Source: an uncultured Bacteroides sp. (GTDB lineage: Bacteria > Bacteroidota > Bacteroidia > Bacteroidales > Bacteroidaceae). From it: a stretch of 64,000 nucleotides of DNA. The notes beneath the pieces are model-generated. The model ran no database searches. It was not told the origin of the DNA and worked only from the letters and a program-made list of their open reading frames with translations. The stretch is from assembly GCA_900553185.1 (NCBI GenBank), contig USCT01000010.1:1-64000 (forward strand), read 5' to 3'. This document shows positions 57,343-64,000 of this stretch, piece by piece (the stretch's first letter is position 1; every line of letters starts with the position of its first letter). A program made the translations under genes and the position numbers.

Positions 57343-58311
57343 ATGATACAAGATTTTGCAGACTGGCTGGTTTACGGATTGTTCGGGCTGGGAGCGGATA
57401 CTCCGCTGGGGATAGCCGTAAATTTCTTTTTTTATGATACAATCAAGATTCTGATATTGTTGTTTTTCATCAGTGTGCTGATGGGGATTGTCAATGCCTA
57501 TTTCCCGGTCGAACGGTTGCGAAATTACCTGGTTACCCACAAGATGTACGGGCTTCAGTATTTGCTGGCGTCGGTATTCGGGGCCATTACCCCGTTTTGT
57601 TCGTGTTCGTCCATTCCTTTGTTTATCGGATTTGTTAAGGGAGGAATACCGTTGGGAGTTACTTTTGCCTTTCTGATTACTTCCCCGCTGGTAAACGAGG
57701 TGGCCGTGGCCATGTTTCTCGGTTCTTTCGGACTGAAGGTGACGTTGATTTATGTCATTAGCGGTGTGTTGCTGGGAGTAATAGGAGGATTTGTGCTGGG
57801 GCGGATGCATTTGTCGCCTTACCTGAGCGACTGGGTGAAGCAGATTCAGGCGGATTCGTCGGTGCAGACCAGTGCGTGGGAGCGTGAGCGTATTCCCTTT
57901 GCCAGACGCTTGCCCGTGATTGTCCGCGATGCGTGGAAGATTGTAAGCGGTGTATTGATATACATTCTTGTCGGTATCGGTATCGGAGCTTTCATGCATG
58001 GGTTTGTGCCCGAAGGATTTTTTGAACAGTACATGTCGAAAGATAACTGGCTGGCTGTTCCCTTGTCTGTCATCCTGGCCGTTCCGATGTATGCCAATGC
58101 CGCCGGTATCGTACCTGTCATTCAGGTGTTTGTGGCCAAGGGTATTCCGATGGGAACTGCCATTGCCTTTATGATGGCGGTGGTAGGACTTTCGTTGCCG
58201 GAAGCTACTTTGCTTAAGAAAGTCATGACCTGGAGACTGATCGGCATTTTCTTTGGTACCGTGGCTTTTTTCATTATCCTGTCCGGATATTTGTTTAATT
58301 CTATTTTGTAA
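57343..58311 (+). CDS. Permease, DUF318/ArsP-like family
   Basis: A 322-residue membrane protein with about eight to nine segments. The signature TPFCSCSSIPLFIGFVKGG near residue 84 with CSCSS, and the repeated late motif (VPMYANAAGIVPVIQVFVAKGIPMGTAIAFMMAVVG), mark the permease family that includes methylarsenite exporter ArsP and relatives linked to metal efflux. The position between an ArsR operator and arsC makes arsenic or related oxyanion/metalloid efflux likely; the exact substrate cannot be read from sequence. Confidence 0.85.
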   Translation: MIQDFADWLVYGLFGLGADTPLGIAVNFFFYDTIKILILLFFISVLMGIVNAYFPVERLRNYLVTHKMYGLQYLLASVFGAITPFCSCSSIPLFIGFVKGGIPLGVTFAFLITSPLVNEVAVAMFLGSFGLKVTLIYVISGVLLGVIGGFVLGRMHLSPYLSDWVKQIQADSSVQTSAWERERIPFARRLPVIVRDAWKIVSGVLIYILVGIGIGAFMHGFVPEGFFEQYMSKDNWLAVPLSVILAVPMYANAAGIVPVIQVFVAKGIPMGTAIAFMMAVVGLSLPEATLLKKVMTWRLIGIFFGTVAFFIILSGYLFNSIL

Positions 58312-58330
58312 CACAGCTAACTTGTATGTC

Positions 58331-58786
58331 ATGAAAATATTGATTCTTTGTACCGGCAACAGTTGCCGTAGTCAGATGGCCCATGGCTTTCTGAAGTCGT
58401 TCGATCCGTCGCTTGAGGTTTATTCAGGAGGCACACATCCCGCGGAGCAGGTGAATCCCAAGGCGGTGGAAGTCATGAAAGAAGCGGGGGTAGACATCAG
58501 CAGACATATCCCCGTATCTGTAGATGCTTACCTTGATCAGGAATGGGATTATGTGATTACCGTGTGCGGCTCTGCCAATGAAACTTGTCCGGCTTTTAAC
58601 GGACGGGTAGGGAAACGCCTGCATATCGGTTTCGACGATCCTTCTCATGCTTCCGGAACCCCGGAATTCATCGATTCCGAATTCCGTAGAGTACGTGATG
58701 AAATCAGGAATGCCTTTGCCCGTTTCTATGTGACGGAAATCAGAAAGCAGGAGTTGCCCGGGTGTTCTTGTGGGAAGAATGGCTGA
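58331..58786 (+). CDS. arsC: Arsenate reductase ArsC, thioredoxin-coupled (LMW phosphatase fold)
   Basis: Reduces arsenate to arsenite for export. The 151-residue protein has the P-loop CTGNSCRS near residue 8 (CX5R) and the two further redox cysteines in ITVCGSANETCPAF near residue 82, the Cys triad of thioredoxin-dependent ArsC. A conserved DDPSHASG loop near residue 105 supplies the catalytic Asp. A small Cys-rich tail (ELPGCSCGKNG) is extra. The start at 58331 lies 19 bp past the permease gene. Confidence 0.93.
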   Translation: MKILILCTGNSCRSQMAHGFLKSFDPSLEVYSGGTHPAEQVNPKAVEVMKEAGVDISRHIPVSVDAYLDQEWDYVITVCGSANETCPAFNGRVGKRLHIGFDDPSHASGTPEFIDSEFRRVRDEIRNAFARFYVTEIRKQELPGCSCGKNG

Positions 58787-58907
58787 TGAGGAATGTTCCG
58801 GAGGTGTGTGAACGTTTGCGGACTTCTTTTTTTGAGCGGCTTTCCTTACGGTAATTCCCATGTTTTTTGTATCATTGTAGTCGATACAGATAAAATGAGC
58901 GAAGAAT

Positions 58908-59375
58908 ATGACAAACGAAGAACTGATGCGGGAAGCCATTGAACTTTCCCGGAAGAATGTAGCCGAAGGAGGTGGACCTTTCGGGGCCGTAATAGCCCGT
59001 AAGGGTGAAATCATTGCTACAGGTGTAAATCGGGTGACAGATTCGTGTGATCCTACGGCACACGCGGAAGTGAGTGCCATACGTGCCGCGGCCCGCAAGC
59101 TGGGTACGTTCGACCTGAGCGGATGTGAGATCTTTACCTCCTGCGAACCTTGTCCGATGTGTCTGGGCGCTATTTACTGGGCACATCTGGACCGGATTTA
59201 TTATGGGAATACCAAGCATGACGCGGCGGCTATCGGATTTGACGACGCGTTTATTTACGAGGAACTCGAATTGAAACCGGAAGACCGGAAACTTCCTTCG
59301 GAGCATTTGCTGGGCGATGAGGCCATCAAGGCCTTCCAGGACTGGGAACGGAAGGACGATAAGGTATGTTACTGA
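58908..59375 (+). CDS. Guanine deaminase-type nucleoside/base deaminase
   Basis: Zinc-dependent deaminase of the CDA fold, most like GuaD. The 155-residue protein has HAEVSAIRAAA near residue 52 and CEPCPMCLGAIYWA near residue 81, giving the His-Cys-Cys zinc site and catalytic Glu. The late DDAFIYEELELKPEDRKLP stretch fits the GuaD C-terminus. It would turn guanine into xanthine in purine salvage; tRNA adenosine deaminase activity is a less likely alternative. Confidence 0.85.
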   Translation: MTNEELMREAIELSRKNVAEGGGPFGAVIARKGEIIATGVNRVTDSCDPTAHAEVSAIRAAARKLGTFDLSGCEIFTSCEPCPMCLGAIYWAHLDRIYYGNTKHDAAAIGFDDAFIYEELELKPEDRKLPSEHLLGDEAIKAFQDWERKDDKVCY

Positions 59376-59386
59376 GTAAAACCGAC

Positions 59387-59422
59387 AAAGGCTGCGTTGA
59401 CTTCTCCGTCAGGCAGCCTTTT
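59387..59422 (+). terminator. Terminator after the guanine deaminase gene
   Basis: AAAGGCTGC pairs with GCAGCCTTT, extended by GTTGAC/GTCAG pairing, then TTATT. Confidence 0.82.
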
Positions 59423-59495
59423 ATTCATTTTCATTGCTTTCTTTTGCTTTCTATAGATACTGTAAAGTTGCATCCTTGAGATCGATGCACATCAT

Positions 59496-59585
59496 TTATT
59501 TGTCATTCAACTTCCATGCCTGGAGTTCGTTTTCTCCGATATGCTGAAGTCCTCTAACAAAGAAATTTTTCATTTTTTTAATCAT
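59496..59585 (-). CDS. Very small protein of 29 residues
   Basis: A complete short frame not previously covered by any larger gene. It starts MIKKMKNFFVRGLQ and has a basic N-terminal third, then HIGENELQAWKLND and a C-terminal Lys: an amphipathic helix is likely. No family is recognised. A TAnnTTTG box (TACTTTTG, 59621-59614) lies about 28 bp upstream, which supports a real transcript. A second ATG four codons in is also possible. Its function is unknown. Confidence 0.55.
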   Translation of the reverse strand: MIKKMKNFFVRGLQHIGENELQAWKLNDK

Positions 59586-59613
59586 ATTGTTTAGTTTCTT
59601 ATGTTTTACAACA

Positions 59614-59621
59614 CAAAAGTA
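59614..59621 (-). promoter_or_regulatory. -7 box for the 29-codon gene
   Basis: TACTTTTG on the minus strand fits TAnnTTTG. No -33 TTTG is evident. Confidence 0.55.
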
Positions 59622-59779
59622 CTGCTTTATTGAATTCGTTATTCATTGAAGCTATGAAAAGTTATAAAAAAAGCCTAATTCTTGACCTATGTCAAAAATC
59701 AGGCGGTTCCGGTAAATGATTTCTGAAAAGTCCGACTGGGCCACCGGGAATATGCTACAGGGATGCGTATGAATGTTTC

Positions 59780-60310
59780 TTAGTCTTTCAGGCCTGGGTT
59801 TGTCTGAAGACTATGTACCAGAACGTTGTGAAACTCATTTTCGAAATTCGGAGTAAAAATTCCTTTTCCCAGGTTCTCCTTGATTTCTTCTATGGGCCAG
59901 AAACGTCCGTCGGCCATTTCTTCGCTGGGAGTAATAGGGCCGTCGTATACGGTTTTGTGGGCAAAGACCAGTTCTTTTTCACGGTCGGATTCGAATACGT
60001 AGTGAGTGAGCCGGACGGGTGTGAAGTCTGTGATTCCCAGTTCCTCCCGTACTTCCCGTTTCAGGGCTATTTCCACGCTTTCACCCAGATCGATGTGTCC
60101 GCCTACGGCCGTGTCCCATTTGCCTGGCTGGATGTCTTTCCAGTCCGGGCGTTTCTGCAGGTAGAGTTCGCCACGGCTATTGAAAACATGCAGGTGGACT
60201 ACCGGATGCAATAATTTGTTTCCGTTGTGGCATTCGCCCCGGGTGGCGGCTCCTGTAATGTTTCCTTCTTCGTCTACGATGGGGAACATTTCTTCGTTAT
60301 TATCTTTCAT
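59780..60310 (-). CDS. Nudix hydrolase
   Basis: A 176-residue pyrophosphohydrolase. The Nudix box reads GGHIDLGESVEIALKREVREELG near residue 76, a full match to Gx5Ex7REUxEExGU. The N-terminal MFPIVDEEGNITGAATRGECHNG stretch and the HLHVFNSRGELYLQKRP segment resemble the YfcD/isopentenyl-isomerase-like subgroup. The substrate is not known. It ends near the 29-codon gene's promoter on the same strand. Confidence 0.9.
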   Translation of the reverse strand: MKDNNEEMFPIVDEEGNITGAATRGECHNGNKLLHPVVHLHVFNSRGELYLQKRPDWKDIQPGKWDTAVGGHIDLGESVEIALKREVREELGITDFTPVRLTHYVFESDREKELVFAHKTVYDGPITPSEEMADGRFWPIEEIKENLGKGIFTPNFENEFHNVLVHSLQTNPGLKD

Positions 60311-60338
60311 ATTGTGTTTCTTTTTATGGATTGTTCTG

Positions 60339-60346
60339 CAAAAATA
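60339..60346 (-). promoter_or_regulatory. -7 box for the Nudix gene
   Basis: TATTTTTG on the minus strand, 28 bp before the start codon. Confidence 0.55.
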
Positions 60347-60395
60347 GGGATTATTTGCGAAAGTATTGGCAGGTTTATGATTGTGGAAATATAAA

Positions 60396-60440
60396 AAAGA
60401 AGAAGTTATCGGAACTTTCGGATCTGATAACTTCTTCTTT
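60396..60440 (-). terminator. Terminator of the 28-codon gene
   Basis: A perfect 15-bp stem (60396-60410 with 60426-60440), followed on the minus strand by TTTTTTAT. It lies 48 bp past the stop codon at 60488. Confidence 0.85.
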
Positions 60441-60487
60441 ATACTTATTCATGATAGATGTTCATTTCACATGTTTAAACGGTCGGT

Positions 60488-60574
60488 TTATTTTTCATAC
60501 TGACCATACATGGCTCTTGCGCTCCACTCCAAGTTCTTCTTGACAGTACGGAGCAAACTTTTTACCTGTTTCAT
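60488..60574 (-). CDS. Very small basic protein of 28 residues
   Basis: A complete short frame starting MKQVKSLLRTVKKNLEW and ending in YGQYEK. The Lys/Arg and Leu pattern would form an amphipathic basic helix. The transcript has a -7 box upstream (60725-60718), a leader of about 136 nt with a small hairpin (GTTTCTTC/GAAGAAAC region), the frame, and a strong terminator: a full transcription unit. No family is recognised. Function is unknown; a nucleic-acid- or membrane-binding peptide is one possibility. Confidence 0.6.
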   Translation of the reverse strand: MKQVKSLLRTVKKNLEWSARAMYGQYEK

Positions 60575-60717
60575 AATAAAACTTCTTTTAAAACGTTTAA
60601 TTAAATGGTTAGTTGTCTGTTTTTCTTCTCTCGAAGAAACTTGTTGTTATCCTTTTCTCTTTACCTGTGGATTGATGTTTTTCTCAATCCGTTTCGTTGT
60701 TTTTATGTTGTACGGCA

Positions 60718-60725
60718 CAAATGTA
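60718..60725 (-). promoter_or_regulatory. -7 box for the 28-codon gene
   Basis: TACATTTG on the minus strand fits TAnnTTTG, about 144 bp ahead of the start codon; it is also just downstream of the queA terminator. Confidence 0.55.
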
Positions 60726-60773
60726 GGACCTTTTATCAGAAAAGATGCGTCTGTAGTCGAAAAAATAAGAAAA

Positions 60774-60811
60774 GGACAACTTTTCTTGATGTGTGTCAAG
60801 AATCGTTGTCC
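60774..60811 (-). terminator. Terminator of queA
   Basis: GGACAAC (60774-60780) pairs with GTTGTCC (60805-60811), with an inner TTCTTGA/TCAAGAA stem; the minus strand then reads TTTTCTTATTTTTT. Confidence 0.85.
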
Positions 60812-60890
60812 CTCTGTATTTGTAATGAAATATTAATCTGCCAATATGTCATTTAAAATCAGGCCGGATGATTTTTTCGTCTTACGCTGG

Positions 60891-62108
60891 TCAGGGAATC
60901 AGCAAGGAAGAATCGCCATAGCTCAGGAAACGGAAATCGTGGGCCAGGGCATAATCATAGATGGTATGCCAGTCGCCTTTTACGAAGGCGGAAACCAGCA
61001 GCAGCAGGGTGCTTTGCGGCTGATGGAAATTGGTGACCATCTTCTTCACGATCTTATAGGTATATCCCGGTGCGATGATGATTTGTGTACTGGTATGTAA
61101 GGCGTCCAGCTGGTGGCGGTTCATGTAGTCCAGCAAGGATTGCAAGGCCTCTACGGTAGTCAGCTCCGGATGAGTCTCGTACGGTTGCCATTGCTTGACG
61201 TGAAGTTCCTCCTGGCTGGCGTCCGGATGTTCGTGTGTGGTAACGCCTATGTAATACAGACTTTCCAGGGTACGGACCGAGGTGGTACCTACCGCTATGG
61301 CCTTACCATCGTGTGCCAGTAGTTTCTCGATGGTTTGTTTGTTGACCGAAATGTATTCGGTATGCATTTCGTGACCTTCTATCTCTTCGCTTTTTACCGG
61401 TCGGAAGGTTCCGGCGCCTACGTGCAGGGTTACTTCTTCCAGGTCGATTCCTTTTTCTTTCAAGGCATCCAGTACCCGTTCGGTGAAATGGAGTCCGGCG
61501 GTCGGTGCGGCTACCGATCCTTTTATCTTTGAATAGACGGTCTGATAGGTTTCCTTGTCGCTTTCGGTAGTTTCACGGTTCAGATAGGGAGGAATGGGCA
61601 ATTCACCAAAGACTTCCAGAATATCGGCAAACGTAATTTCCGGATTGTCCCAGGTAAAATCAATCCAGTGGCTGGTACCCTGGCATTTTCCCCGGGTGGC
61701 GGTCAGGGTCAATGGCTTGTCCTTGACAATCATTTCCCGGTGTAACGGACCTTCTTTCCATTTTTTCAGATTGCCTATCATGCATAGCCAGGCTGAATGC
61801 CGGGTTTGCTGGAAGTTCAGCACATAATCGTTCGGCTGAATAGGTTCCAGGCAGAATATTTCGATAAGGGCACCCGTTTCCTTGCGGAAATGCAGGCGGG
61901 CCTGGATGACTTTGGTATTGTTGAAAATCATGAGCTCACCCGGTTCCAGATAATCCGGCAACGAAGTGAAACGGGATTCGCTCACTTCTCCGTGCTTGTA
62001 TATTAAAAGTTTGGACTGGTCGCGTACCGGAAGTGGAAACTTGGCTATTCGCTCGTCCGGAAGCGGATAATTAAAATCGCTTATCTTAATATGTTTGGTT
62101 TCTTCCAT
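60891..62108 (-). CDS. queA: tRNA preQ1(34) S-adenosylmethionine ribosyltransferase-isomerase
   Basis: Adds the epoxycyclopentane ring of queuosine to tRNA. Visible motifs include FNYPLPDERIAKFPLPVRDQSKLL at the N-terminus, MIFNNTKVIQARLHF near residue 60, GSVAAPTAGLHFTERVL near residue 205, and the late ATTSVRTLESL and YTYKIVKKMVTNFHQPQSTLLLLVSAF. I use the ATG at 62108 (405 residues) because the -7 box at 62136-62129 leaves almost no leader for the ATG at 62120; both are possible. QueA is divergent from the DUF2027-Smr gene. Confidence 0.93.
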   Translation of the reverse strand: MEETKHIKISDFNYPLPDERIAKFPLPVRDQSKLLIYKHGEVSESRFTSLPDYLEPGELMIFNNTKVIQARLHFRKETGALIEIFCLEPIQPNDYVLNFQQTRHSAWLCMIGNLKKWKEGPLHREMIVKDKPLTLTATRGKCQGTSHWIDFTWDNPEITFADILEVFGELPIPPYLNRETTESDKETYQTVYSKIKGSVAAPTAGLHFTERVLDALKEKGIDLEEVTLHVGAGTFRPVKSEEIEGHEMHTEYISVNKQTIEKLLAHDGKAIAVGTTSVRTLESLYYIGVTTHEHPDASQEELHVKQWQPYETHPELTTVEALQSLLDYMNRHQLDALHTSTQIIIAPGYTYKIVKKMVTNFHQPQSTLLLLVSAFVKGDWHTIYDYALAHDFRFLSYGDSSLLIP

Positions 62109-62128
62109 GGTTTGTTTCATTATCTTGG

Positions 62129-62146
62129 CAAAAGTACTTACTTTTG
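62129..62146. promoter_or_regulatory. Divergent overlapping -7 boxes, queA and DUF2027-Smr
   Basis: CAAAAGTACTTACTTTTG: TACTTTTG reads rightwards at 62139-62146 and the same box reads leftwards at 62136-62129, with two bases between them. The two promoters face in opposite directions with their -7 boxes in contact, so the polymerases probably exclude one another. A TTTG at 62111-62114 lies 24 bp from the right-hand box. Confidence 0.65.
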
Positions 62147-62168
62147 TAGAAACAAAAAAACGAAAGAT

Positions 62169-63224
62169 ATGAAAATAGGTGATAAAGTCCGTTTCCTGAA
62201 TGAAGTAGGAGGTGGAATCGTGCGTGGCTTTCGTGGGAAAGACATTGCGCTGGTAGAAGATGAAGATGGATTTGAAATACCGATGCTTATCCGCGAGTGC
62301 GTGGTGGTACAGACCGATGAATATAACATTCCGTTGAAATCGGTCAAGCCTTCTGCTCCTGATCCCGAGGCCATGGAGGAAGAAGAGGAGGAGGAAAGAC
62401 CCATTACGTATCGGGCACCCGAAATCCGGGGAAATGATGTGCTGAATGTTGTGCTGGCCTATGTGCCTCAGGACATTAAGGCCATCTCATCGACCATGTT
62501 TGATGCCTATCTGGTAAACGACAGCAATTATTTCATCGATTATCTGTATCTGTCGGCCGAAGGAAAGGAATGGAGATTGCGTAGCCGCGGAACCGTAAAG
62601 CCAAACATGAAGATGCATCTGGAAGAATTCTCCAAAGGAGACCTGAATCAGATGGAACAGATAGCCGTACAGGTGATGGCGTACAAGGACGACCGTTCGT
62701 TTGCGTTGAAACCGGTCATCAATCAGGTATTCCGTCTGGATCCGGTGAAATTCTACAAATTGCATACGTTCCAGCCGTCGGACTTCTTCCGTGAACCGGC
62801 GTTGGTATACGAAATAGCCAAGGATGACGAACAGGCCCAGCCGATGGTTATTTCGCCCGATGAAATAAAAGAGGCCTTGTATCAGAAAAAGGAGGCTGAA
62901 ATACCTTCCAAGGTACAACGGAAGCAGCATCGGGTGAAGAATGAAATAGTGGAAGTCGATCTTCATATTCATGAGCTGCTGGACGATACGACAGGAATGG
63001 GTAACGCGGAAATGCTGAACTATCAGCTGGATGTGTTCCGCCGGACGCTGGAAGAGTATAAAAACAAGAAGGGACAGAAAATCGTGTTTATTCACGGAAA
63101 GGGAGACGGAGTTCTGCGTCGGGCCATTCTGGATGAGCTGAAACGGAAATACAAGACTTTCCAAAGTCAGGATGCTTCGTTCCGTGAGTACGGTTTCGGA
63201 GCTACCATGGTAACCATACATTAA
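62169..63224 (+). CDS. DUF2027-Smr domain protein
   Basis: A 351-residue cytoplasmic protein. The N-terminus (MKIGDKVRFLNEVGGG...GFEIPM) is an SH3-like fold seen in MutS2-type proteins; it is followed by an acidic linker, the DUF2027 domain (about 95-235), and a C-terminal Smr domain (about 265-351) with VDLHIHELLDDTTGM, the family's DLH motif, and FIHGKGDGVLRRAIL. Smr domains nick or bind nucleic acids. The start is ATG at 62169, after the promoter box; an in-frame start at 62091 would lie in queA. A thioesterase gene follows by 10 bp. Confidence 0.9.
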   Translation: MKIGDKVRFLNEVGGGIVRGFRGKDIALVEDEDGFEIPMLIRECVVVQTDEYNIPLKSVKPSAPDPEAMEEEEEEERPITYRAPEIRGNDVLNVVLAYVPQDIKAISSTMFDAYLVNDSNYFIDYLYLSAEGKEWRLRSRGTVKPNMKMHLEEFSKGDLNQMEQIAVQVMAYKDDRSFALKPVINQVFRLDPVKFYKLHTFQPSDFFREPALVYEIAKDDEQAQPMVISPDEIKEALYQKKEAEIPSKVQRKQHRVKNEIVEVDLHIHELLDDTTGMGNAEMLNYQLDVFRRTLEEYKNKKGQKIVFIHGKGDGVLRRAILDELKRKYKTFQSQDASFREYGFGATMVTIH

Positions 63225-63234
63225 GAAAAGGCCG

Positions 63235-63642
63235 ATGAAAACATTGAAAATGCTGATTGAAGATGATTTTGCCACCAGCATGGGCATTGAGGTGGTAACC
63301 ATCTGTTCGGGATATGCCAAGTTGCGGATGAAGGTGACGGAGAAACACCTGAATGCGGGTGGCGTGTGTCACGGAGGCGCCTTGTTTACGTTGGCCGACC
63401 TGGCTTTTGCGGCGGCGGTGGATAGCCATCGGAAGCTGACACTGTCTCTGAACGCCATGATTACTTATTTGCGGGCGGCCAAGCCTGGATATGTATATGC
63501 TGAAGCGGTAGAGGTCGTCAATCACGACAAGATTCCTTACGTAGAGGTGTCTGTCCGGGATGAGGAGGGTGAGCTGATTGCACGTTTTGTCAGTTCGGGG
63601 TATCGCAAACGTGAGGAGATGGATATTTCCGGACTGATGTGA
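63235..63642 (+). CDS. PaaI-type thioesterase (hotdog fold)
   Basis: A 135-residue acyl-CoA thioesterase. The hotdog helix and catalytic loop are seen in LNAGGVCHGGALFTLADLAFAAAVDSH near residues 41-66, with the HGG motif at its core and the LTLSLNAMITYLRAAKPG strand behind it. The substrate is not known. It starts 10 bp after the DUF2027-Smr stop, so it is in the same transcript. Confidence 0.88.
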   Translation: MKTLKMLIEDDFATSMGIEVVTICSGYAKLRMKVTEKHLNAGGVCHGGALFTLADLAFAAAVDSHRKLTLSLNAMITYLRAAKPGYVYAEAVEVVNHDKIPYVEVSVRDEEGELIARFVSSGYRKREEMDISGLM

Positions 63643-63650
63643 GGCAAAAA

Positions 63651-63698
63651 AAATTCTTTTCTCCGTCCGGTTCTTTTTTGAACGGAGAAAAGAATTTT
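63651..63698 (+). terminator. Terminator after the thioesterase gene (bidirectional)
   Basis: AAATTCTTTTCTCCGT folds onto ACGGAGAAAAGAATTT with flanking A and T runs, so it can serve both the thioesterase transcript and the convergent gene from the right. Confidence 0.88.
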
Positions 63699-63718
63699 TA
63701 AACCCGATGAAAATCAGG

Positions 63719-64000
63719 CTAGTCCCGTATGATTTTTAGGAACTTCTCTACATCGCGCTGGATTTTCTTGTACAGGGGTGAATTCTTGTAATTCGTATTT
63801 TTATGGATGACGGTTTCTACGCCTAGCTGGCTGCGCTGGTAGCTGGTCAATTCGTTTTGTAATTGCATGTCGTGCAGGGCCAGGTTGTGTATCTGTTCTT
63901 CCCGTTCCCGGCGTAATACGGTACATACCGGGATGAGTAGCCGCATGACCACATTGTCCAGAATATGGTGTCCCTGGATAAACATGTAGGTGTTGTCTGG
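63719..64000 (-). CDS. Partial C-terminus of a gene running off the right edge (DUF4435-like?)
   Basis: The last 94 codons of a minus-strand gene. The ATG at 63985 is internal: the frame is open to the window edge (DNTYMFIQGHHIL). The tail is helical and charged and ends VEKFLKIIRD. FIQGHHILDNVVMRLL and VCTVLRREREEQI resemble the C-terminus of DUF4435-type proteins, but this is from memory and weak. The start and the rest lie outside the window. Confidence 0.6.
   Translation of the reverse strand, partial: PDNTYMFIQGHHILDNVVMRLLIPVCTVLRREREEQIHNLALHDMQLQNELTSYQRSQLGVETVIHKNTNYKNSPLYKKIQRDVEKFLKIIRD

Noticed and set aside
60510..60836. 108-codon plus-strand Phe-rich frame
   Set aside because: Antisense to the 28-codon unit and the queA terminator; composition comes from T-rich control sequence.

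Overview
The window looks like chromosome of a gut Bacteroidales bacterium, most likely Bacteroidaceae (Bacteroides/Phocaeicola type). Four things point there: many promoters with the Bacteroides -7 box TAnnTTTG (several with a -33 TTTG about 20 bp upstream), very short or absent Shine-Dalgarno leaders, family-typical genes (6-bladed beta-propeller lipoprotein, thioester-less alpha-2-macroglobulin, DUF1573, DUF2027-Smr, ExbB with two ExbDs), and DUF3791-type accessory genes. I cannot name the species from sequence alone.

Layout. 1-1199 is the 3' part of a group II intron (maturase plus RNA domains V/VI) lying just past the end of cdsA. 1240-9353 is mostly minus strand: rsfS-ftsH-cdsA, a DUF349 protein, and rsmA-mgtE, with two identical tRNA-Gln genes on the plus strand. 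9446-21410 is plus strand: a flippase-like membrane protein with pepD, a propeller lipoprotein, a giant alpha-2-macroglobulin, and DUF1573-meaB. 21599-24231 is cmk-ispH-pfkA (minus). 24408-29657 holds tonB, a prenyl synthase, tatD, tRNA-Ser and an ExbB/4-TM/ExbD/ExbD operon. 29834-38493 is visibly richer in G+C and holds an M64 peptidase, a GNAT, an Lrp regulator, thyA-folA, an rRNA methyltransferase and topB. 38519-39653 is an accessory cassette bounded by two identical 95-bp direct repeats, with DUF3791-type genes, a DUF3990 stump and a type IX secretion-tail remnant. 39816-47686 holds a zinc peptidase, hisS, pth2, an LpxH-like phosphoesterase with a glycosyltransferase, and ppk-ppx. 47771-54004 (minus) holds rmuC, an outer-membrane beta-barrel protein and a self-regulated ABC/GntR operon. 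54411-64000 holds groES-groEL, an ArsR-controlled arsenic/metal module, guanine deaminase, a Nudix hydrolase, two tiny genes of 28-29 codons, queA, a DUF2027-Smr protein, a thioesterase and a cut-off gene.

How parts work together. ArsR-family repressor, CxxC thioredoxin-like protein, permease and thioredoxin-type arsenate reductase share three copies of one inverted-repeat operator, two of which contain the -7 box. The ABC exporter genes and their GntR repressor form one operon with an operator just downstream of its -7 box. TonB and the ExbB/ExbD genes supply energy for outer-membrane transport. ppk and ppx make and break polyphosphate.

The most unusual signals are: three intergenic arrays of a degenerate palindromic unit repeated at exactly 22 bp (21425, 34671, 54145); the 95-bp repeat-bounded cassette; a sigma-54-like -24/-12 element in front of groES, where no ordinary -7 box is visible; two very small genes, one with its own promoter and terminator; and a palindromic pair of opposed -7 boxes between queA and the DUF2027-Smr gene. 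No rRNA genes, CRISPR array, prophage or SusC/SusD pair was seen.
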